The position numbers and the translations under genes were made by a program. Below are positions 23,716-35,965 of a stretch of 64,000 bases of DNA, one piece after another. Position 1 is the first letter of the stretch; each line of letters begins with the position of its first letter. The DNA is from Pseudeuparius sepicola. Its lineage: Eukaryota; Arthropoda; Insecta; Coleoptera; Anthribidae. The notes beneath the pieces were generated by a model. The model saw only the letters and a list, made by a program, of their open reading frames with translations. It had not been told where the DNA came from and ran no database searches. Where the stretch lies: assembly GCA_963920635.1 (NCBI GenBank), contig OY987298.1:125187735-125251734 (forward strand). Direction: 5' to 3'.

Positions 23716-24791
23716 CTTATTTGGCGCCACGGAAACCTTTATATTATTCGTTTTTCTTTGGTGTAATTCGTGTTCTTTCTGATCAAAACTAGTTTGTAAA
23801 ACGATCGTTGCTAATCCCATTAAAATTGACGCGAGTTTTAAGGTCATTGCTGCGTAAGGGTTGCCAAGCAATATTTTTCTACCTAGCAACCACCTTCGCA
23901 GCTAGCAACCAAAATAACAAGGCACCTTGAACATCTGACTTTAGCTTTCGGGCCTTGTTAGCGAGTACATAAAGTGTACTTACGGGGGAGCGAGCAACAC
24001 AAATTAACTGACTGTGTCTGTCAATGACAGTACGTGACAAAAAACATAAATGCCAGCAAAACTGAATTTAAAGATCTATCCAACGTCCATTTTATTTTTT
24101 GGTGGTCACGTCTGACTTTCTAGTCTAATAGCAAAATGATCAGCTCTTTTCAGAGCTTAATAAATATGTCGTAAAATGCTCAAGAATATTCCCAGGGCTT
24201 AAATGCTGAAAGTGTTCAAATATATAAAATATAATAATTATCATATCACGAATATGATGGCGGTTTCGGCTGGCTTGTGTTTTTACTCTCAGGTTGCACT
24301 TCACTTTGATTGTGTCTCCGTCTTTAAATGAAGCACCATAGGAGTGAGAGTGATGAGGTTCGAAGGTTCGTGCAGCGTCGCCGCTTCAAATAAAATATGG
24401 AGGCACGTCCCATGATTGGTAGCGGGTGCGATAATGCCAAATTCTTAAAATGACGTCAAGTGCCTTTTGTGCTCCCACTTTCGAGCATATTCAGCATTTA
24501 AGCAGGGAAAAGTTCCTTGTGCTCATGAGAAAACGTGCGCGCACGGGGATTGGGAATTCAAGCTAAGCGATACGCCACCTGGTGGCCAAATGTAGAACTA
24601 GTCTCGATGACATTCATTTTTTCCTGCATTTGCACATTTGCCGGCCGTGAATTTCACAATTTTTATCACATTTGTATTGTTATTTTTTTGTTGAGCTGTG
24701 TTACATCTTTGTTTATTGTTATTAAATTCAAATCTATGTGATAGGAAGTTGGTTTTACCTGGATAGTACAAAGAAAACCAAGCTAAGGAAC

Positions 24792-25080
24792 ATGGCTTCT
24801 AACAACGGTTATTGTGTGCCCAGTGCAATAATTCCTGAGCCAAAAAGAACACTGAGAGAAAGTTAAGTTATATGCATTTGCTAGGAAAAACGACAAAACG
24901 CAGGAAAAGTTTATGTTGAGACTTAAGACTAATAATGGGATAAGAGAGTTAACTCAGGCAGATTTTTTTCTAAAAACAAAAAACACAACAGCCACAAAAC
25001 AAGTAGTAGTATTCATTTTTCAATGGACATGGCTCGATATAATGCATTTTTTCTTGGAAACCACAAACACAGCTTTTTAA
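24792..25080 (+). pseudogene. Unidentified frameshifted open frame
   Basis: An ATG in good context (GGAACATGG) gives MASNNGYCVPSAIIPEPKRT before a stop. The next frame picks up KVKLYAFARKNDKTQEKFML and RLKTNNGIRELTQADFF within a single one-base shift. The join looks like one broken coding sequence. No family is recognised. It ends just where a perfect hairpin (25061-25142) begins. Confidence 0.25.
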
Positions 25081-25142
25081 TTCAAATGTACATATGTTTC
25101 GACCCACCCATGTACATTTGAATTAAAAAGCTGTGTTTGTGG
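25061..25142. repeat. Perfect 33 bp inverted repeat (hairpin)
   Basis: Arm 25061-25093 (CCACAAACACAGC...TACAT) and arm 25110-25142 are exact reverse complements with a 16 nt loop. Stem length and perfection suggest a recent foldback or hairpin RNA-like structure. It is non-coding. Confidence 0.88.
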
Positions 25143-26919
25143 AGCAGCGACTGTAAGTTTTTTACCCTTCGTCTTTTCGTTATTATTCACACCTCCACTG
25201 CAAGACATGGACTATTTCCTCAGTAATGTAACTAAATTTATACCCCAAATGCTAGATTGTACATCAACTTTGCAACAAACATAACAGAATTTTGAAGCGT
25301 AAATATCATTTTCTTTTGAAAAATACCTATTCTTATCGGTATATAGTAATAAAAAATTAATAGAATGATAAAGCTAGTGATATAAAATAGTTTTTACGAA
25401 GTTTCGAGTTTTTAAATTTTCAGAAATTTCATAAAAAATATTAAAAATTGGCAAAAAAATAAATACTTTAGTAGAGCGTTCAAATTTGGTACACTTACGT
25501 AAAATTGAAAAACAAACAACTTTCTTCAAGTAAAACTTTTTGATATTTTAACAACTAAACCCATTTTTGGCAATATTTTTTTTAAATGTCATTTTTAACA
25601 GATAACGGAAGTCTCATGACCACGTTTGAGTGGGTCATTTTTCATCTTTTTTAAAGCAAAAGGTAACCCCAAAATTAAATTTCAAAATAAAACGTTAATT
25701 AAAAATTTCCCCCCTATGGTGCGAACTTTTTGGATGACACTGTATACAATTATAAAATAACAACATATAAACAATAAACACACAAAACAATTACAAAAAT
25801 ACACAGGAAAACTAAATAAATTGTTAAAAATCATCGACCGAATATGTGAGGTTATGAAACAATGTCATCGACTTGGCGCTGCGATCTTAATTGGAATTCC
25901 CAATGGGAACGTTGGCGAATATTCTCAGAGCACGAACGGAAACGTTTTCTCCTTCGCATCTGTAGTTACGTAAAAAGCTAAACTTCAGTACTTGACATAG
26001 GCACAGAATAACTAAATATTCTGTGACATAGGTATATCTTATTTTTGTGCAAAATATAATTTGATAAAATAATCTCTTTATCAATATTTTATTTTCATTA
26101 TGGTAGAAAAGCCCAATTCAAAAGGAAAAGATAGGCACCAAAGGACAAGAGAGGTTGTTAGATTTAAGTCCGTTCTTTAACATCTTTTCGGTGATAACTG
26201 ATATTAATGTTATTCTGCCGCGTTCGTGGTTCGCTTCTTGTTTCTCTTTTGAGGTGACCTCAATATTTGATATTCTACCCGGGTGTCCGTCTGGCTGGAC
26301 TGACGAGCCACTTTAGAGGCGCACGCGAGGCGTACTACCCGACTTTTCTGACCGGCCATTAAACTTTCAAAGCAAATTCGAAATCTGTGAGGTGAAATTT
26401 ATAAATAAGCAATGTTTCAATCCGAAGTCAATTTCGCTTAGGAAATGCCCCGTAAAATCAAAGGAAATGGAAATGTGCAACGGCGAGATGTTACGAATGC
26501 GAGCGGGGGATGAACTCTGCGATCCTGTAGAAAATGGAGGTTTTAATACGATGCTTGGATATTTGCAGCAAGTTTGTCTCAAGTTCTTTGACAACTTGAG
26601 TTTATAATCCTATTGCATCTACGCACCCCGATTTAAAATATTACCAATAGGTAATTCCACATTTGCTCACGTATATTTCATTACCGGAGATCAAAAGTCT
26701 CCACTATATGTATAGTAAACTTTTTTATTATTTATTGATTTTAAAAATGTTGTTTTTTGGTTAACTAACTCCGAAAACCATTTTTGAAAAAAACAAAAGA
26801 GTTTCCCACATTATGATGCGACTTTTTGGGCGGAAACTCTATAGTAAGTATACGCCAACATTCCTAAATAATTATTCTAACTTAGGCAACTGTGACCAGA
26901 CAAATATGTAATATATTTG
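25143..26919. other. No supported gene
   Basis: AT-rich. A 71-codon + frame at 26392-26607 (EMEMCNGEMLRMRAGDELCD) and an ATG with good context at 26100 (MVEKPNSKGKDRHQRTRE) look coding-like, but neither has convincing splice partners or a family match. Confidence 0.3.
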
Positions 26920-26965
26920 TACAGGGTGGCTCACTATAAACTGACATATATATCTTTTTTATATC

Positions 26966-27730
26966 TGTAAAATATCGATTTATAGCTCGATTTTCATAAA
27001 CTTTTTTTTTGTTGGACAGAGCTTCAAAAGTGGCATCTAATGCATAATTCAGGTGCCTTCTGCGTTAAATTCATGGCCCACTGAGACGATGTTTTAGTGC
27101 TGAAATTTCGAGAAGTACTATTTGGGATTTTTTTAGTCGAAAATCAATGCCGGATTCTCATTCAGCGTTGTAGGAAACCCAAACGTACCAATTTGCATTA
27201 CAAAATTGAGGACTAATTGAAATACCTAACTGAAATTTGAGTTTATGTTACGTTGGGTTGTTTGTTCATGAATTTGTTGATATTAATAATTCAAAAATTA
27301 TAATTTTGTTGGCTAATAAATTTTTGAACAAATACGAGTTCCTCATGAATATTTTAGTGTAAAACATTACCAGAAATTAAGAACATTAATTACAAATTGG
27401 TACGTTTTTGTTTCGAACATCTCACTGCGTATAAGAATCAGGCCTTACTTTTCCTTTTAATTTTTTTGGAACACCCTGTAGAACTACGGTAATGCAAATT
27501 GTTACGTTTGGGTTTACAACAACGCTGAATAAGAATCCGGCATTAGTTTCCCTCTAAAAAAATTATTACTAATAGCCCTTCTCGAAATTTGAGCACTAAA
27601 ACACCGTCTCAGTGGGCCATGAATGTAACGCACGAGGCACTTGAATTATGCATTTAATGCCATTTTTAATGCTCTACCCAACAAAAAAAAAGTTTATGAA
27701 AATCGAGCTATAAATAAAAATTTTACAATT
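26966..27730. mobile_element. Foldback element with ~260 bp arms
   Basis: The left arm has TTTATAGCTCGATTTTCATA and TCATGGCCCACTGAGACGAT; the right arm has ATCGAGCTATAAAT and CGTCTCAGTGGGCCATGAAT. AACCCAAACGTACCAATTTG on the left pairs with TTGTTACGTTTGGGTT on the right. The centre (about 27240-27480) is unique and AT-rich. Confidence 0.82.
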
Positions 27731-27753
27731 AAAAGGGGTACTCAAAAACTTTA

Positions 27754-28044
27754 TTACTTTTCTACATAATCGCCTGAAAGTCTAATACATTTCTTATAAC
27801 GATGTTGAAGCTCTTGGAAACTTTGAAAATAAAATTGTTTTTCTTGCTCTCCCAACCAGCCGTTTACAACTTCAATCACTTCTTCATCGTTCAAAAATCG
27901 AGAACCACGCAGTTGTTCTTTAAGTTTGATATGAAGAACTATCATCACCTAACACTCATGCATAATATCCTCGTAAATTTCCTTTGGAGTCATCCCTTTC
28001 TTTTGCAGGTATTTTATGACCGCCCTCAATTCATTTTTCTCCAT
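27754..28044 (-). pseudogene. Mini-mariner: transposase N- and C-termini fused by an internal deletion
   Basis: On the minus strand an ATG at 28044 gives MEKNELRAVIKYLQKKGM and TPKEIYEDIMHEC, the classic start of mariner transposases (helix-turn-helix region). A TAG at 27951-27949 follows. In the same frame the reading then continues LKEQLRGSRFLNDEEVIEVV, NGWLGEQEKQFYFQ and HRYKKCIRLSGDYVEK, the classic mariner C-terminus. Normal length is about 345 aa; here about 97 codons remain and the whole DDD catalytic core is gone. The word ACGAGGGCGGTTCGCC at about 28165-28180 on the same strand resembles a mariner 5' terminal repeat. Confidence 0.88.
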
Positions 28045-28605
28045 TTTTACAATTCACTATGCACAATTGCATATTCAGATACATATACAGATGTTGACAG
28101 TTGTACTACTAGAGTACCGATTGTTTCGGTCAACGCCAACTAGTCTTATACAATACTAGACAATAATTGGCGAACCGCCCTCGTATATACAGGGTTATTG
28201 GTAATTCGATTACCTTCCTTTGGAGATGTGATAGAGGATGAGTAAATTTAATCCTATATGCATTATGCAAAACTCAATTTTTTAAAACATTTTTGACAAC
28301 TTTTGATTTAAAAAACAATATTTATTATGAAAGACCGGGAAAAATGTAGAAACACTGAAAGGTAGAAATCCAAATATTAAATACTGAAGACACCAATTTT
28401 ATTGTTGACTCAATAAACAGAGAGTTAGTAGCAAATAGCAACCAATGCATTACGCAAGATGGACGCCATGTGGAGCATTTGTATACCCTTTTTCTACATG
28501 TTATTGTCGTTTTCAATAAAAACTAAATTTCAAACAATAAACCTGACGAAGTTTATTAACTATGTTACTATTAAAAAAATGATCATTTCTCTCAATTTCT
28601 TAATG

Positions 28606-28978
28606 GACGATTTTATAAGGCCACAGCCAACTATGATTTGCATTTAAAAACACCCAAGTTTATGCCATATCTCAAAAATCACAAACAACATAAAAAATTG
28701 GATAAGATTATCTTATTAAGCCCAAAATTATCTACAATTTTTGTCTCTACAGTTTTTCTGTATAATCAGAAATAACGGAGCTACAGAGATCTGAAGACAT
28801 AGCAAAAAATCACTTTTTTCAAAATATCTAGTGAACCGTGAACTTTTTTAAAAATCCAAAAGGGGCATTAGATTGAGCATTCAAAACTGCAATTCTTTCC
28901 CCATTTAACCTTTGGTTTTAGCTCTGCTAGTTTCCGAGATCCCCATAGTGGGCATCGAAAAAAACTCACCCTGTATAC
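28606..28978. mobile_element. Solo right arm of the 1.5 kb foldback family
   Basis: It is closely similar to the right arms of 15163-16636 and 54844-56340: AAGGCCACAGCCAACTATGA, GGAGCTACAGAGATCTGA and GAGATCCCCATAGTG, ending CTCACCCTGTATA. The left arm and transposase piece are absent. Confidence 0.85.
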
Positions 28979-29202
28979 TTCGTTGGAATCAGAAAAATGC
29001 GTAGAATTCAATAATCCAAAAAATATACAAGGTGGTCCATTTAAAAAAAACATGTTGTTTGCCACAGCTTTCTAGAACACACTGTATTAACTTATTATTA
29101 ACTTTGTATTAGTATGTAAAACTTTTGTGAAAAAACTTTTTTCTGACCTCAAAAACTGACAAGTTAGGGGGGGGGTGTCAATTTATAGTGAGCCACCCTG
29201 TA

Positions 29203-30640
29203 CAATCTCTTAGGACAATTTACAAAATGTGGTAAAAATATGTGGATGGCATCCCTCCGCCCAGTTACTGTGTTTTTCGAGTTTCAATAGCCGCAGGTGA
29301 ATATGGATATAAAAAATAAATATATTGATATTTGAATTTCAACTTTAACACCGCGTGTTTAATGTGTGCATTTTCGCATATTCTTAGGTATTTTGGTCCC
29401 AAAAATCGACATATCCACTCATCACGCAGCCCATTTACGAAATTTTAGCAAGAGTTAATCGCCAACGTTTAATTGTCTTTTCGAGGTTTTGATCATTTTG
29501 GTGATCATTTTGAGAAATTTGTGCTAGCTTTGTCTATGTGTCAGCAATACTGACAATCGCTTTATTTTTTAGATCTAATAGGGTTCCTGCTTGGGAGCGA
29601 TAATAAAACAATCAATGTGCAACGTGGAAAATTTCGTATCATAATAAGGTATATGTACCTATTTATCAGCGAACTCAATTTTCATAACACTTCCATAGCA
29701 ATTATTATCTTGTGTAGAATACAAGTCAATCAGCTGGAAAAACGTATACCTACCTACCAATATCTACCTTCTTGTGAAATTCAATTGTCAGATTCTGACA
29801 ACAAATTGTTTTTGATATAATAATTTTGGTATAATTATCGTTTAAATTTTAATTATTTTCAGCTTTAAATTACTAATTTAATAAATGTTGTATGTTTCCA
29901 CAATAAATGAGAGTGTAGAACGCATGATTTCAAAATCTTTTTTGAAGTACGTCAGTACGTCACTCTACAACAATCTGATCTGATCAAGCTGAGGATTTTA
30001 TAATAATTTACTCCTTTACTGTATCAATTATTATCATAATAGAGGAACAGATGTTTTTAGTTAGACCCAAGAAAATTGTGAATTATTATTATCCAATCAA
30101 AAACAGTTGAAGTTACAAACAGCCATCTTCGTCGCAGTGAATGCCGCTACCTTGACAAATTCTAGGGATCGCAAATCGAGGCGGAACTCAATAAACAATA
30201 AACAATAGCACTTTTGTTCTGAAGAACTTAGCAGCTGCACACGTATATACTATAACATCCTTTATTTATAAATTGCTGTTTTGATAAAAAAAAAACAAGA
30301 TCCAGCATTTTGCGTCGAGATAAATAATATTGCTTTTCCGTTAGTATTATACCACTGAAACATGAAAACGCTTATTGAATGGTTCAAGGATGACGTTGAA
30401 ATCGCATACGTACACAATCATGAAATCGTGTAGGCATAGCATGGATGTGGAAGAAAATAATCAGCTGGTACGTAAAAATACTTCAAAATCTTGGAAACTG
30501 ACAATAATGGAAAACACATTAAGTAAACATGAATGGTTACGAGTGCTATTAAGAAGACAAGAAATAATCCCTTGCCCAGAATACGTTTGTTGTCAGCATT
30601 GTCAGCATTGGCAATGTAAAATCCAAACTAAAAGTAGCCG

Positions 30641-30691
<51 letters not shown>

Positions 30692-31050
30692 CATGCGGCT
30701 TCCTACCGATTTGAAGTTAATGAAAACTGATAGATTAATCAACTCCTAGGTAGGTCACTCCCATCATTATCGACGTCATCATGATTTATTTATCAATTTA
30801 GCAAAATATGGATTAGCTTTATTGGATTTAGTTCCAAGGCGTGACCAAGTTTTGGGGCACGCGAAAACCATTTGCAAAACGAAAGAGAACAGAAAACATA
30901 TTTTAGGAGGCTTGGGCATAATTAAATCACAATGAAAATAAGTTACGGCCAGTTTTCCTTTGTTAACATTTTATGGCCTATAACACACCAGCAACAAAAT
31001 AAAACGAATTCTTCCTAGAATATGTAAATAAGTATTTTGTCAAGCGTACA
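29203..31050. other. No supported gene
   Basis: Includes a (TA)n microsatellite and a 124-codon + frame at 30375-30749 (KSWKLTIMENTLSKHEWLRV, PCPEYVCCQHCQHWQC). That frame runs through the microsatellite and is not recognised. Confidence 0.4.
30640..30690. repeat. (TA)n microsatellite
   Basis: About 25 uninterrupted TA units. Confidence 0.95.
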
Positions 31051-31059
31051 AAATATAGA

Positions 31060-31185
31060 GCGTGATCACCTGGTCATCGGCGACGAACTGCGCTCCCATT
31101 GGTCACGTAAACTCGGTAGACGATACGTGCTGAATGCAGGGAATGATCGCTTATAATAATTTCTCCACGACCATTCGTGAATGTA
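31060..31185 (+). promoter_or_regulatory. Possible promoter and non-coding first exon
   Basis: A GC-richer stretch with CCCATTGGTCACG (inverted CCAAT plus CACG) ends at GAAT|GTAAGTC, a consensus splice donor, at about 31183. It lies about 390 bp upstream of an ATG with good context at 31572. The pairing is an inference. Confidence 0.25.
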
Positions 31186-31571
31186 AGTCAGTATTCTAAA
31201 ATCATTTTTAATAATAGAACTTAAAAATTCTCACTCTAGAGCGAGATGATTTATTCTTAAATACTTGCTTCTCGAGTGTTTTGCATGTATTTCCATGATC
31301 TTAATATAATTTTTTTAATCTATTGCACATAAATAAACAATGTAATAATAGGGATACTAATATTTCGTACTAATAATAATAAATCATTGCATTATTTTAT
31401 ATATTTTCATTCCATAACAAGACAATGAATGAATATACGCTAATCGAACTGAACACAACATAGAGTGCCATGGATTTCAAGACTGTCAACCGTCAACCTC
31501 GCTGTCAACAATAGCGGCGTGGGGGTGCGCGTCATAATAAGTATTTTCGAACGTGTTTTAAGTTAAATAAA

Positions 31572-31724
31572 ATGAGTGAAAAATCGAGTGATTTTGATAT
31601 GGAATTTGATAATACTCCACCTGAAATTACAAATTGTGCAAATAACATAAGTGAGAACCTGCTGCCGCAAAAATCGAAACATGAACATGAAAATGGTCGT
31701 GGAGAAAATACAGTCTGTTACTCG
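31572..31724 (+). CDS. Candidate N-terminal coding exon, unknown product
   Basis: The ATG (AATAAAATGAG) opens MSEKSSDFDMEFDNTPPEI, TNCANNISENLLPQKSKHEH and ENGRGENTVCYS: acidic, polar and free of stops up to the hairpin element that begins at 31725. Beyond it the frame only reads the inserted repeat. This may be the start of a host gene or transposase ORF whose continuation was cut or spliced away. A possible donor is AATG|GTCGTG, which is weak. Confidence 0.28.
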
Positions 31725-31819
31725 GTTAGAATGAAAAAATTCGATACTCGTGGTTCCTCACGCTCGCTAACGCTCGCGTTCAGAACCTTCCACTCGTATC
31801 GGATTTTTTTCATTCTAAC
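31725..31819. mobile_element. 95 bp palindromic element
   Basis: It starts GTTAGAATGAAAAAATTCGA and ends TTTTTTTCATTCTAAC. ATACTCGTGG pairs with the CCACTCGTAT region, and the loop is GC-rich (CGCTCGCTAACGCTCGCG). It has the same architecture as the hairpin at 36608-36706. Confidence 0.75.
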
Positions 31820-31848
31820 CTCATTACAGAATCTACTATTAAGTACTT

Positions 31849-31970
31849 AAGGTTTGTTCCAACACATAGTTCTGGAGCAGTTCTGTCGAATCATAGCATA
31901 ATTCCAGAACTGTGTTTAACCAATTAGATCGCCGAGAACCGATTCAGAACTGCTTTTGGAAGAAACCCTT
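31849..31970. mobile_element. ~120 bp MITE, copy 2
   Basis: It begins AAGGTTTGTTCCAACA and ends TTGGAAGAAACCCTT, with internal GATCGCCGAGAACCGATTC. It is homologous to 21230-21351. Confidence 0.72.
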
Positions 31971-32475
31971 AATAATATTTTGGACTTGACTTAATTATAA
32001 AATGTCAAGCTTGAGCCTGTATCTGTACAGAGGGTGCAGATGAAAATTGCACCTCCAACTCGCGTTGTTCCACCAGAAGAGAAATTAAATGGGCATCCGC
32101 GAGCTCTCCCTAGTGCGACCCTGTGGAATTCAGCCGTTCGCCTGATTTTGTTTACACTTCGACTCTTGATTAGACTACAGTACCGAAATTCAAAATCATA
32201 ATTATTGTAATTGTGATTTCAAATACCCACACAATATAATTAATTTGCAACAAACTGTTGGCACACCAGTATTGAAAAACATGTCAATGTTAAACTACTG
32301 ATATTTCGTGTTGTTTCATTTTATGAAAATAAATGAAATAGTTTTTATAAATATCATTTTGACTTACCAAGAACTGGATTAGCGATAGCCGCTAGTGTCT
32401 CCCAGTCAGGAAGTCTGAAAAAACACATTATGAATATTATACTATTACACAAATGGATTTTCTTGTTACCTCTAA

Positions 32476-32602
32476 TTAAATAAAGAGGGATGTTTTGTGG
32501 CCCAGTAGGAGTCCCGGGTTGGAAACCTGGTTGGAGTGCATTTTTTTCAACTGATTATCCTTTACCTGGTATGCCACAAAAACATCCGTCTTTATTATAC
32601 TA
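32476..32602. mobile_element. ~127 bp MITE-like inverted repeat
   Basis: TAAATAAAGAGGGATGTTTT and GTGGC at the left pair with GCCACAAAAACATCC and GTCTTTATTATA at the right. Confidence 0.65.
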
Positions 32603-32615
32603 TCTTCAAAAACGT

Positions 32616-33113
32616 TCGGTGTGTCTGGTTCTTCGTGTTATCGCCCCTAAAAATCTAAGAAGGCTGCGGCAATTGAACCGGATAATTTTTTATAGATATC
32701 GCCGGTCATCGCCTGCGATGTGTTCGTTTGGGATTGCCACGAAAGCCTGGCCGTCTGCGATTTTTTAAAGAGGTGCGGTTTTTGGAAAAACTATATTAGG
32801 CATTTTTTAATTAAACTTGGCACCACACGGAAAAATAACAACTATTCGAATTTTTTTCACTAAAATTGCTACATAACTATTTTGAATGTACAAAAAAATC
32901 CTACGGTGGCTATTCTGTGATATAGGCTTTCGAAAAACGCAACCCTTTAAAAAATCGCAGCAGGTCAGACTTACGTGGCAATGCCAAACCAATATTTCGC
33001 AAACCATGACCTTTCAGGGACATATCTACAAAAAATCGTCCTGATCAATTCTCGCAGCCTACTTAGATGTTTAAGCGGGTTAACATGAAAAACCAGACAT
33101 ACTGTATGCCCGT
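32616..33113. mobile_element. Foldback element, ~0.5 kb, ~190 bp arms
   Basis: The left arm has GTGTGTCTGGTTCTTCGTGT, AAGAAGGCTGCGGCAATTGA and TGCGATTTTTTAAAG. The right arm has the complements CTTTAAAAAATCGCA, TCAATTCTCGCAGCCTACTT and ACATGAAAAACCAGACATAC. It is non-coding. Confidence 0.8.
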
Positions 33114-35965
33114 GCTGTAAAATCTCAATCAGGAATCAACCAAAATATAATTTACATCGTTCTTGGCACACTCTCGTTTATTGGCGGCAAGATTTAACAG
33201 CGGTTACTCTTTGCATTCCTTTGGTCAACACAGTAGGTATTTAACGATACAAAACTCGGAGGTCTGCCCATTTTCGGTTAGCAACTTCCAAAGTTGCCAC
33301 AGCTCTGGATAACTTCTAAATTTTGCTACCTAGCTCTAAATTATTTTATAATGAACTCTACTTAATGAATTAAGTCTGCAGCTACCGAACATATCCTAAC
33401 TGCCCACTTCGTATAATACCCTCAATATGAGCACGGATCCGAAATAGGTAAAGTTTAGAGTAAATAGGGATAAATGGAAGTAGTTATAATAGTTTTTTTA
33501 CTCAAGGAAATGTAGTCGTACAACCACAACAGTGTGTATAGGTCCAAATATAACTATATTATCCACGGATGTCAACTGAAAGGATTCGCCATAGTGCATG
33601 TTGAATATACAGGGATCCAAGAGTAACACCCCCCCCCCCCTCCTATTTTTATATTTTTTACCCGACAGAAACAAGTATTTCTATGTAATTTTTCCTGAAT
33701 TTTCCAAATCTTCATTCAGAAAAACAATGGAATAAATAAAAAAATTATATGGGTTTTTATTATAATAACATGCTGTATATTTTTGCTTTTTTGAAATATT
33801 GTACACTTCATTTCCATAGCAATGATATGCATGTCATATGTTTGCTCCAAACGTTTGGAAGATACAAGAGATTAAATGTTTGAACTTTTCATATAGAGTA
33901 TATTCATGGAAACCCTTGAGAGAAAGCTACTTGTAAAATTTGTCACCGGATTAACAGAACTATATTGCTATTTGACAATAGAGAGAATAGACAAACGAAG
34001 TTTTTCGTAGTACTAGCAATATTACAATTATTTTTAGGAAAATTAACTTATAATAATATCAAGATTTAAACTCATTTATTAATTACTGGCTTTGATTCTA
34101 TTCGGATAATAGTTTATAGTAAATTATTGTAAAGTTTGTAGGTCTTACATTCGTTTTTGCAATAAAACTATGGATTCTGATGAAAATATTGATATTTAAG
34201 AGGCAGCCAAAAAGTTCAGACTGGTGTGCCTCGAATAATCAATCTCACCAGTGTGACTAAAACCAAAGTCTATTATAGACTTTTGACTAAAATAGCTTAC
34301 TTTTTTGAATGATCTGGGTGCTTGAAGATATAACATCGACGTATCCAAAATTTGAGTTATATTACAGAGAAAAACGATGGGTACAACAAACCTAAAAACC
34401 AAACCCCTCGTTCCACAAAATCCGTAGGTGCCAACCAAAGCTTAACGCGATCAAAGAAATGAAATTCAATTTAAAATCGATTTAACGCTTTGGCACTTTT
34501 CGAATTTTACGACTTCATTAAACTCGGTATTTTTGTGGACAGTCGGTGGGCTTAAAATAATTAATGAATGGACCCAACACACGTAGCGCTGGTAAATCTG
34601 AACTTCAATTTACTGGAATGTACATATTATCCAGTGTAATTTTATCTGTATTGAACAATAAAATATAAACAATCAGCTGCAACAATTAATTAAGTACCTA
34701 TTTGTAGATTGGGATAACTAAGTCGTGAACCGGAAGAAGAGTACCTAAGCATTTTTTTTTATAAAGACGCTGTCTATATAGTTACAATTTCAATGTCATC
34801 TCTGAGACTCCTAAAATACTATCGATAATAACTCGGTGTGCTATAATAAGGAGTATATCATTGCACTTCAATGGACAAAAATAAGGTTTAATAATTAGAT
34901 GCGCACGGTTTAGTGGCAAATTTCACTTTCGTCGTGTAAACCAAACAATACGATCAACAAGAATTATGTTTTAAACAAGCCCCCATAACGCTCTGGCTTT
35001 CATTGGAGATACAAAAAATAAAAAGACTAACGTAACTGGAGCTACAAAATCATCATTCTATTAGTTTCGTGATTTTATTTATATCGACAGAGATATGCCT
35101 AAAAACCAAAGTCGGCAAAATATTGTAAGCTGGATACTTCTCTCTAATCTCTTTTGCCAATTTGTTTCTCAACCTATTTCAAAATTCTGCTAGATAATCA
35201 TCAAAGGATCAAGGCTTGCACAAGCTATAAAATAACAGTTCAAGATAGTTTTATATTTCTTCCTATACTCACATAAATTCCGTTCAATTGATAATTGTAG
35301 CAACCTTTTCCTTTTTGCAAGCCTCAAGCGCTTCTCACAAATCCCAAAGGTCGATAAAATAATTTAGCAAACTGGAGGCACTTAGCTTTTTTCGCAATTA
35401 AATGGAAATAAGTCTGGTAATGACTACCTTAAAATAATCAGTTATTTATTCTATTGTTCCCTCTATTATTGGGTGCAATTATTTACGCTTAAAGTGATGG
35501 CCGGAAATGTGCATTTAGACACATCTTCCAATTCTAGACAGCTTCTCTAAATAAGATATATTCGAAAATAAGGACTGACATGGAATACTATTATTGTTAT
35601 GAACGAAAAGAAAAAAATATCAAAGTAGGCCGAGCCACCTCAAAATTGGGCTTCTGGATAACTCCTTATTACGAACAACTTTTCCTTTTCATATCTTTCA
35701 TATCTTTGAAAAAATAATTATTCTAGTTTACTCTTGGGCATATTTTCAAATTTACCTCCAAAACACCCTGTATAGTATATTGATTAATTCGACTTATTTC
35801 CCTTACGTCTCATTATGAGGTGCTTTTAAATAGTTTCTATATAGGTAACTTTCAGTACCTAGTTTATCTTCTGTGCCTTATTTTATTAAGTAAAAATTTC
35901 AATTTTCAGGAAATATGAAATGTAATTTCTATGAATTATGTGCAGTATTATTATAGAATATTGCA
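33114..35965. other. No supported gene
   Basis: AT-rich intergenic sequence. A poly(C) run occurs at about 33630-33642, next to TATACAGGGATCC, and AAAACACCCTGTATAG at about 35760 looks like one surviving transposon end. No coding exon was recognised. Confidence 0.45.

Larger units (their letters stand above)
26920..29202. mobile_element. TIR-bounded composite, 2.3 kb, containing three other elements
   Basis: The outer ends are TACAGGGTGGCTCACTATA and TATAGTGAGCCACCCTGTA, an exact 19 bp inverted repeat continuing inward to CTGACA / TGTCA. Inside lie a foldback (26966-27730), a deleted mariner (27754-28044) and a lone arm of the 1.5 kb foldback family (28606-28978). The outer element is therefore the oldest layer, or the unit that was repeatedly hit. 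No intact transposase was found. Confidence 0.78.

Noticed and set aside
27754..28143. 113-codon plus frame over the mariner relic (27802-28143)
   Set aside because: Antisense shadow of the mariner transposase ends on the minus strand.
30375..30749. 124-codon plus frame
   Set aside because: Translates the (TA)n microsatellite as YIYIYI; the upstream part is not recognised.
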